Source: Rhipidocladum racemiflorum
Lineage: Eukaryota; Streptophyta; Magnoliopsida; Poales; Poaceae
Direction: 5' to 3'
Assembly (NCBI GenBank): GCA_036346355.1
Contig: CM070580.1
Location: forward strand, 24,915,374-24,979,373
Length of the DNA stretch: 64,000 nucleotides
Every line of letters begins with the position of its first letter. Positions within the stretch are counted from its first letter, which is position 1. The notes under the pieces are model-generated. The model had not been told where the DNA came from, did not search any database, and saw only the letters and a program-made list of their open reading frames with translations. Position numbers and translations under genes: made by a program. Below are positions 58,016 to 64,000 of this stretch, in pieces.

Positions 58016-58579
58016 TGACGAGTACCCAGGCCATGGGTACCCCCAGCGGCCCGAAAAGGCGCGTGGGCCGAACCAGGTCGGTCGGGGCCCAAAGCCACGG
58101 CTGCCGAGGAAAAACCGAAACCATGACCAAGTCAGCGAAATCCCTGAAGAAGCGACAGCATTTATTGCGTATCGAGCGCATTAAATGCTGGCCGTAATAA
58201 TGATGACGCAGCGGCACAAGTCCCCTACTCTCGCATTTACTACGAGCGGCGCAGCAACTACGCCGACCCGCCAGCAGGCGAGGGGAGCCTGGCCCCCATC
58301 AGCCCGCCACTTGCGGGCGACCAAGAGCACAGTCTTTTTTCTCTTTTTAAGCAACAGTGTAACCTCCCTCCTCGCCTATATAAAGGGGGAAGGAGCGAGC
58401 ATGTAAGACAGAGGACAACCGGGGAATCAATACAATCAAACCCACACGAACTGGAGTAGGGACGTTCAGCCCGAACCAGTATACATCTTGTGCTCACCCG
58501 AGTAAGCCGTCGAGGAGAGGGAGCGTGCACCCCCCTCTTACCTATACAAATTCATTGGCCGGTGCTCGAAACACCGACA
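58016..58579 (+). repeat. 3' LTR of the + strand gypsy element
   Basis: 564 bp, nearly identical to the 5' LTR. The differences cluster at 58266-58310 (a GC-rich stretch), plus one A/G change near 58332. Confidence 0.96.
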
Positions 58580-58584
58580 GCGTG

Positions 58585-59046
58585 TCTCTTCATACATGCA
58601 ACCATTTCGGTTTATGGAACTAGCAGAAAGGAGAGTTGGTAGTTGCCAACTGAATCATGTGGGCAACAACGAATAAGCTGATGAGATGTTCATGTCGAGG
58701 TACTACAATTAATCATACAAACTCTTTCCTGCATGTAGGTCAAAACCACCAGAGTACACTGTGAGAGTTGATAAAAGTGCATTTGGTATTCTTGAGCAAG
58801 AAGATTATTAGTTAGGCCTTTCTTTACAAAAAGGTTTAATTAGCTAGCAAATTGATGAGCAAGATGCTTTACAATTCACATCAGATTGGGTGAGTTTTTG
58901 AATCTGATCAAAAGATAACTTACTTGCTAGGCAATATTTCCACTACATATGGATCTGTTAGTACCATAAAGCAGCTAGTATCTCTTTCATGTGACTTTCA
59001 GGTTGTTATGAACTTACATTGTATATGCTGGTGAGTTGTTTTGAAG
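58585..59046. other. Intergenic DNA
   Basis: No gene recognised. This is where the 3' half of the neighbouring copia element would be expected, but neither RT core nor LTR is found. Confidence 0.45.
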
Positions 59047-59456
59047 ATCCATTTGCAGCGAATGATCTTCTTTTCTTTTGGCAACTGGACTAACTCCTAA
59101 GTGTCGTTCTTTTCAAGTGATTCCATCTCATCTTGCATCGCAATCATCCAGTTCTTGTGATCAACAGAAATAATTGCTTCGGTGTAAGTTGAAGGTTCTG
59201 CGTTAGTTTCAATCTCCTCTGAACAACTCAAAGCATAAGCGACAAAGTTGCATTCTAAAATTAGCCTAGTAGGCGAAACAATATTCCTACTTGGCCTATC
59301 AATAGCAATGGAGCGTTATGGAGGCTGCACAACTAAAGAAGAATGCTCTAAAACGGATGATTCATTAGCAAAAGGTAAAATTTCAGCAACCTGTGCATCT
59401 TGGACATCAACATTATCATTGTCCGGTGTATGTTCTCCATCATGCAAATGCTCCAC

Positions 59457-60047
59457 CTACACTCTTATTCCTTGCTGTCCTTCATTATGAGCATTTGTTG
59501 ATAAATTTTCATGTAACATAGTAGATTCATTGAATACAACGTTTCTAGTAATAAAAAAAAAAATCGTTTCAGGTTTCCACAGCTTATAACCTTTTACACC
59601 AGAACAGTAACCAAGAAAGATGCACTTAGTAGCTCTAGGCTCAAGTTTTCCATTATCAATATGTGCATATGTAGTGCGACTAAAAACCCTCAATTGTGAA
59701 TAATCAGCAGGGGAACTAGACCATACCTCGATTGGAGTTTTCTTATCAATAGCAGTGGAAGCAGCCTCGGCCCAAAAACTCTTACCCAAACCTACATTGG
59801 ACATCATACATCGAGCCTTGAAAATAATGGTCATGTTGATGCGCTCAGCTACTCCGTTCTGTTGAGGGGTGTACAGAACAGGGTAGTGCCTCACAATGCC
59901 TTCTCTTCTGCAATAATACTTAAATGCACATGAACAAAATTCTATCACATTATCAGTACAAAGAACTTTTATCTTTCTTTCAGTTTGCTTTTCAACCTTA
60001 ACCTTCCACTCCTTAAAAGCTACGAATGCATCTGATTTAGGCTTCAA
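59457..60047 (-). pseudogene. Copia integrase core fragment
   Basis: 196 residues with the catalytic second Asp (VLCTDNVIEF) and Glu in TPQQNGVAERIN, then SFWAEAASTA and CIFLGYCSGVKGYKLW, all standard for copia integrases. The first catalytic Asp lies upstream, beyond a stop near 60060. Part of an interrupted polyprotein. Confidence 0.85.
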
Positions 60048-60134
60048 AAAATATGGTCAGACTTTTCTAGAGTAATCATCAATTATTATAAGCATATAAC
60101 GAAAACCACCATGAGAAGGCTCACAAAATGACCC

Positions 60135-60743
60135 CTATAAATCAGCATGCACATAAACAAGTATACCTTCTGTTGTATGAATGGAAGTGTTAAATTTCAC
60201 CCTCTTCTGCTTACCAAAGATGCAATGCTCACGAAAGCCCAACTTGTTGATGCTACACCCATCGAGAAGTCCTCTCTTGCTCAACTCTGCCAAACCAAAT
60301 TCACTCATATGCCCGAGACGCATATGGTAAAGTTTAGTGGCATCAGAATCAAAGGAGTCAGCAAAAATTACAGCAGCAGTAACAGTAACTATATTGCCTC
60401 TAAATACATATAAATTGGTAGTTTTCATATCATCTTTCATGACAACAAGAGAGCCTTTTGTTACCTTCATAACTCCACTTTCAACAAAGTACTTGTACCC
60501 TTTCAGATCAAGAGTACTCAATGAGATGAGGTTTCTGGTCATGGTTGGAATGTGCCTAACTTTTGTAACAGCACCATCATGCATCTTAATCTGAATGGTG
60601 CCAATGCCTGCAATCTTACACGCGGTGTTATCACCCATCCGAACGATGCCTCCATTCTGTATAGAATCATAAGTGCTAAACCAATCTCTGTTAGTGCACA
60701 TATGATAAGAGCAAGCAGAATCAAGTATCAATTCAGGATCCAT
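60135..60743 (-). pseudogene. Copia protease and gag-pre-integrase fragment
   Basis: The frame starts MDPELILDSACSYHMCTNRD. The aspartic protease motif is DSACS where DSGCS or DSGAS is usual. The gag-pre-integrase HHCC region follows (LYHMRLGHMSEFGLAELSKR, EHCIFGKQKRVKF; the expected Cys of the last pair reads CIFGKQ). It ends at a stop after VYVHADL. Confidence 0.85.
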
Positions 60744-60884
60744 TGAAGCACATCCAGCAAAAGCAATAAGAACCTCACCATTTGTACTACCATCAGAAGC
60801 AACAAAGGCCTTATCATCCTCATTGGATTTAGGTTTTGGCTTATATGTACCATTTTGCTTTTCTTTGTTCTGCAGTTTGTAACA

Positions 60885-61620
60885 TTAAGAGATGTCGTAA
60901 TTATTTTTCCTGCAATACCTGTAGAACTTTTCTTTGCCTTTGGACTTCGAGCGGCCCCTATAACCGTTCGAACTTTTTCCTCTATTGCCATTATTTGATT
61001 TCTTGTGTTCGGATCTGCCACGAACAGATAAAGCTTCTACATTGAAGTTTGAGGTAGAATCTTCCAAGTGTACCATCTGTTTCATCTTTTTTTTTTTTTT
61101 TGCTTGCAAGGCCTCATTAAACTTCATTCACGGTTAGTGTATCACGACTATATAATATAGTATTTCGGAGGTTTACAAACGAACTAGGCAGCAAGCATAA
61201 AAGAAGTAGACCTAAGTCTTCTTCATCATACATTACCTTCATAGACTGTAGGTCAGCAACGATCTCCTTGAAGACCGATAGATGATTCAGAACCGAACCA
61301 CCCTCTTGCATCTTGTGCGTCTTGTTGGTTAGATCTTTAGACGTGCAGATCGATTTCAACTTGAGCCATAAGGCAGCGGCCGTTTTTTCTTGCAACACCT
61401 CCTACGGAATATTGTTGGATAGATGAAGATGAATCTGGGACAAACCCTTACAATTCTTCCTTTTCTCCTCGTCGAACCAAGACTTTTGATCAAGCTTCCT
61501 GAAGCCTTCAAGCGCATCATCTAGATCGATATGCGCCAGCACCGCCCACATCTTAACTTGCCACAAAGAGAATCGTGTGTCCAGATCTAGCAGTGGAAGA
61601 TCATACTTCAATGATGCCAT
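60885..61620 (-). pseudogene. Copia gag, interrupted
   Basis: Starts at ATG 61620 (MASLKYDLPLLDLDTRFSLW). An in-frame TAG at 61402-61404 interrupts the conserved stretch before LQEKTAAALWLKLKSICTS. A frame change near 61120 follows. The zinc knuckle (YRYCRKNNYDIS, then a stop) has lost its normal first cysteine context. Non-functional. Confidence 0.82.
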
Positions 61621-61672
61621 GTCGATCGAAACCCTAGATTGAACGGGTGAAGAGCGTGGCTCTGATACCACT

Positions 61673-61972
61673 TGTGAGAATCGACAGGCACAAAAGTAAA
61701 AAGTAGATCAAATCGAAAATAGGAACAAGACACACATATTTAACGTGGAAAACCCTTGCGAAAAAAACCACGAGCACCGGCCGGCAAAATCTCACTATTT
61801 CCTTGAGTGTTACAAAACGCAGGGGATTACAATCTCTCTTATCACTTTTCTGCAGCTTACAAGAGGTATATATGGTGACGATCTAGGGTCCTACTCGGAA
61901 ACAAATCCATAAGCCTCCTGACGACGGGCATCCGCTAGACTCGACCTTCTAAATTTGGATCAAATACCAACA
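61673..61972 (-). repeat. 5' LTR of the copia element
   Basis: 300 bp. On the + strand it reads TGTGAGAATCGAC...ATACCAACA. It lies two bases from the tRNA-Met primer site. Confidence 0.85.
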
Positions 61973-62013
61973 TCCACAATTAGCTGTTTGTTCGTCACCT
62001 ATGGGAAGATTAA

Positions 62014-62312
62014 GGGTATGTTTGGTTCATATACTATGTTTACCACACTTTGGCATAGTTTTTTTTTTTTTTTTTTTTTTTTTTGCCAAACTTGCCTAAG
62101 GTTAGATAATAAAAATTGAAGCCCCACTTTGGCTAGAAAAATGAAGTTTTTGCTATACTTTTTTGAGCCAATAACGCGTGTGACCAGAATGGCAAAAAAG
62201 AATCTTGCCACAAGTGTGGCTATGAACCAAATATATGTCTAACTCAATCAAACTTGTCTAACTTAATGTGTGGCAAATTGTGGCATTGTTTGGCTATAAA
62301 CCAAACAGCCCT
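62014..62312. mobile_element. Tourist-like MITE with a 24-T run
   Basis: Begins GGGTATGTTTGGTTCATA and ends TATAAACCAAACAGCCCT. TAA is found on both sides (62011-62013 and 62313-62315), as for PIF/Harbinger MITEs. A poly-T run of about 24 lies at 62060-62083. Confidence 0.8.
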
Positions 62313-62315
62313 TAA

Positions 62316-62904
62316 ACTATATGGAGTGTGGTATATGGACTGAAGCTTGAATGGACCTAGTTGTTCTGTTATATCTCTGTTAAGAACAGTCAGTAACTAC
62401 GGTTGATGTTCACGAGAGAGTCGAAGAACAAGGGGGAGACTTCACTGATAGCTACCAGCTTGGTGAGTAATTTCTGAATGCGGCAATATACGGATCATCA
62501 ATGCATGGAAGTGTACTGTACCTTCCACTAGAGTAGTGGCATTCTATTACTCAACCATAGATATGGACATCGATTCTAGAAGTGGTGAGATCTGGAATTT
62601 GGAAAGAAAGGTCAAATAGGCAGGGACATCAATTCTTATGCGTACTAAACTAAGAAGAGATGGCGTTACAAGATTGGAAATTATTTAAGCATCCATAGGA
62701 AACACTGACTAAAGCTGAAAAAATGTGTCGAGTCTGAAGAACAGGACAACAAACTATGAGAGAGACACCGCATTTTGAAATTTTTGCAAAACCATTCTCT
62801 TGACCTCAACTCTCTCCCTGATATCTTAATTTTGTGCTTGAAGTTATCATATTAATTCCTGAGCATAGCGACAATCATTTGTTCACGAATTTAATCTGTT
62901 TTAC
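62316..62904. other. Intergenic DNA
   Basis: No gene recognised. Confidence 0.4.
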
Positions 62905-63990
62905 TCACTCCAAGTATTTCTCAGCTTCTTCAGTAGTGCTTTCGTCAGGACTTCCAAAATAACTAGTACCGTTCTGAACAAAAGAGCACCCAAACAATTA
63001 CGCAATCTCCATAAAACATCCATCATTTTATTTTGGAATCCTAGTAATGCCCATTTCTCGAACACCACTGCTCCGGACAATCAGATAGCCTGCAGCGACA
63101 CTATCCGAAGATTCTGAACTCCGAAGCCTGAACGATTCAGCTACCGCATCGTTGTCTAACGTGTAAAGAACACAAATCGAACACATAATATCTGCGTCAT
63201 GGAAAATCCAAAACACGAGGATCAGCTACAAAAATACGAGAGGGGCAGTGACGTAGCCGCCCCCGCCAGGGTAGGGCTGCTTATTCATGCGCTCGCCATG
63301 GCTTGCTTCCAAATCTGGCCATCTTCCTCCTACCCCAGGCGAGACAGCCACAGTCTAACCACTCCATCGCATAAACAAACATAAATACTTGCAACCATAA
63401 TACAAGTACACGACCATGCCTCTGTATCCCTTACTGAAAAACATCCAAACTTTAGACACATACGTAGGATCATCCCACCTCGAATTCAGGGGGTCTAATG
63501 GTCAAGAATTTGGATTATGATTGCTAAAGAAAACATCCGGATAAAACTTATCAAAACCCAAAGATATAAGCAAAAAACAAGCAACAGCTAAATACTAGAA
63601 TACATGCACACCAATGCGGCAAGAACCAGATGGGTGTTACATGTACAACAGCTTAACCTCCAAACCCCCCATGGAAGCTTCACAATCTTGCATGTTACTT
63701 ATTTGACCCACACCCAGTACTCCTCTCACTACGTAGGAAGGGAAGGGAACCAGATCCTACTACTAGAATAGAGATTAGAGGGAGAGTCAGAAGTGTTGGT
63801 GGAGAGAAGAGATCCCGCAACCATAAAAGAAGAAAGCAGGCGAACCAAACCAAACATACCAAAGGGAAGCAAAGAAAAGGCAAGCATCCAACAGAAGGCA
63901 CCAAACTCGTAGAGGGGTCGACAAATATATAGGAGAGCGAGGTAGCCAGGCGAGAAGGACAGGCAGGAGACAGTGAGACACTCAGCAAGC
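62905..63990 (-). other. Possible exons and 5' region of an unrecognised - strand gene
   Basis: Gene-like signs without a family. 62905-62973 follows a good acceptor (TTTGTTCAG|A) and encodes NGTSYFGSPDESTTEEAEKY, then LE and a stop. 63028-63216 contains AESFRLRSSESSDSVAAGY and ends ITRIPK stop. Near the window edge the - strand has CTCTCCTATATATTTGTCG, then a pyrimidine-rich leader and a short ORF MGGLEVKLLYM at about 63670-63637. These could be a promoter, leader and late exons of one gene, or unrelated. Confidence 0.25.
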
Positions 63991-64000
63991 AAGAACTAGG

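Larger units (their letters stand above)
48428..58579 (+). mobile_element. Complete Ty3/gypsy retrotransposon, Tat-like, TSD GCGTG
   Basis: 10,152 bp. LTRs are at 48428-48993 and 58016-58579, and the target duplication GCGTG is perfect (48423-48427, 58580-58584). The order is 5' LTR, primer-binding-like TTGGCGCGCCAGGTAGGGG, gag, protease, RT, RNase H, integrase, about 3.1 kb of 3' region with an antisense ORF and tandem repeats, polypurine tract GCTCGGGGGCTAC, 3' LTR. Apart from one indel-rich patch and about one substitution the LTRs are identical, so the insertion is very young. Yet gag and pol are broken by many frame changes. Its LTR termini match the fragment at 15775-16616. Confidence 0.95.
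59047..61972 (-). mobile_element. 5' half of a Ty1/copia retrotransposon
   Basis: On the - strand: a 300-bp LTR (61972-61673, TGTTGGTATT...GATTCTCACA), the primer-binding site TGGTATCAGAGCC complementary to initiator tRNA-Met (61670-61658), gag, protease, integrase, and only the first part of RT (WMIAMQDEMESLEKNDT, KKIIRCKWIFK at about 59140-59050). Integrase ahead of RT is the copia order. The rest of RT, RNase H and the 3' LTR are missing, and frames are interrupted. Confidence 0.88.

Noticed and set aside
56701..58184. Open frames of 347-392 codons
   Set aside because: They run across the tandem array and into the 3' LTR in both directions, and the repeat period keeps frames open. Not genes.
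1..64000. tRNA, rRNA and known microRNA genes
   Set aside because: I scanned for tRNA T-loop (GGTTCGA-type) sequences with a partner acceptor stem and for familiar plant miRNA sequences, and saw none that I could support.

Overview
The window is nuclear DNA from a flowering plant, almost certainly a grass. It has GC-rich, multi-exon plant genes with GT-AG and GC-AG introns, set in a dense, nested mix of Ty3/gypsy LTR retrotransposons, solo LTRs, MITEs, a Ty1/copia remnant and a LINE remnant. Many MITE termini are of the grass type (GGCCCTGTTTGG ends). I see no prokaryotic, organellar or CRISPR features.

Genes. Only about 7 kb (6.36-13.3 kb) is convincingly single-copy genic. A trichome-birefringence-like (TBL/DUF231, PC-esterase) O-acetyltransferase gene lies on the + strand with six exons. 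It is tail to tail with a 13-exon glutamine-dependent asparagine synthetase gene on the - strand. The stop codons are 337 bp apart and share a CT/CA microsatellite spacer. Each gene appears to use one GC-AG intron. The asparagine synthetase carries a 7-bp near-tandem duplication in exon 7 that shifts the frame, although every other exon is clean.

Transposon landscape. (1) Two long solo LTRs have perfect 5-bp target duplications (1264-3508 and 35305-37519). Two related but truncated LTRs lie at 16617-17883 and 39642-41337. All four carry a small hairpin at the same relative place. (2) A complete gypsy element lies on the - strand (22457-30705, 597-bp LTRs, TSD AAAAT). It has mostly readable gag-protease, RT-RNase H and integrase, and an antisense coiled-coil ORF. 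(3) A complete, very young gypsy element lies on the + strand (48428-58579, about 565-bp LTRs, TSD GCGTG). Its reading frames are broken many times, it has an antisense ORF, and a G-box-rich tandem array precedes the 3' LTR. A truncated relative lies at 15138-16616. (4) A 5' half copia element (59047-61972, - strand), a 3' LINE fragment (about 45330-46540, - strand) and several MITEs, one of them inside a (TA)n microsatellite like the rice Micron family.

The remainder is AT-rich intergenic DNA with simple repeats in which I recognise no genes. Exon boundaries were worked out by hand from splice sites, phase continuity and family conservation. Retroelement lineage names (Tat-like) are inferences from gene order, antisense ORFs and 3' tandem repeats.
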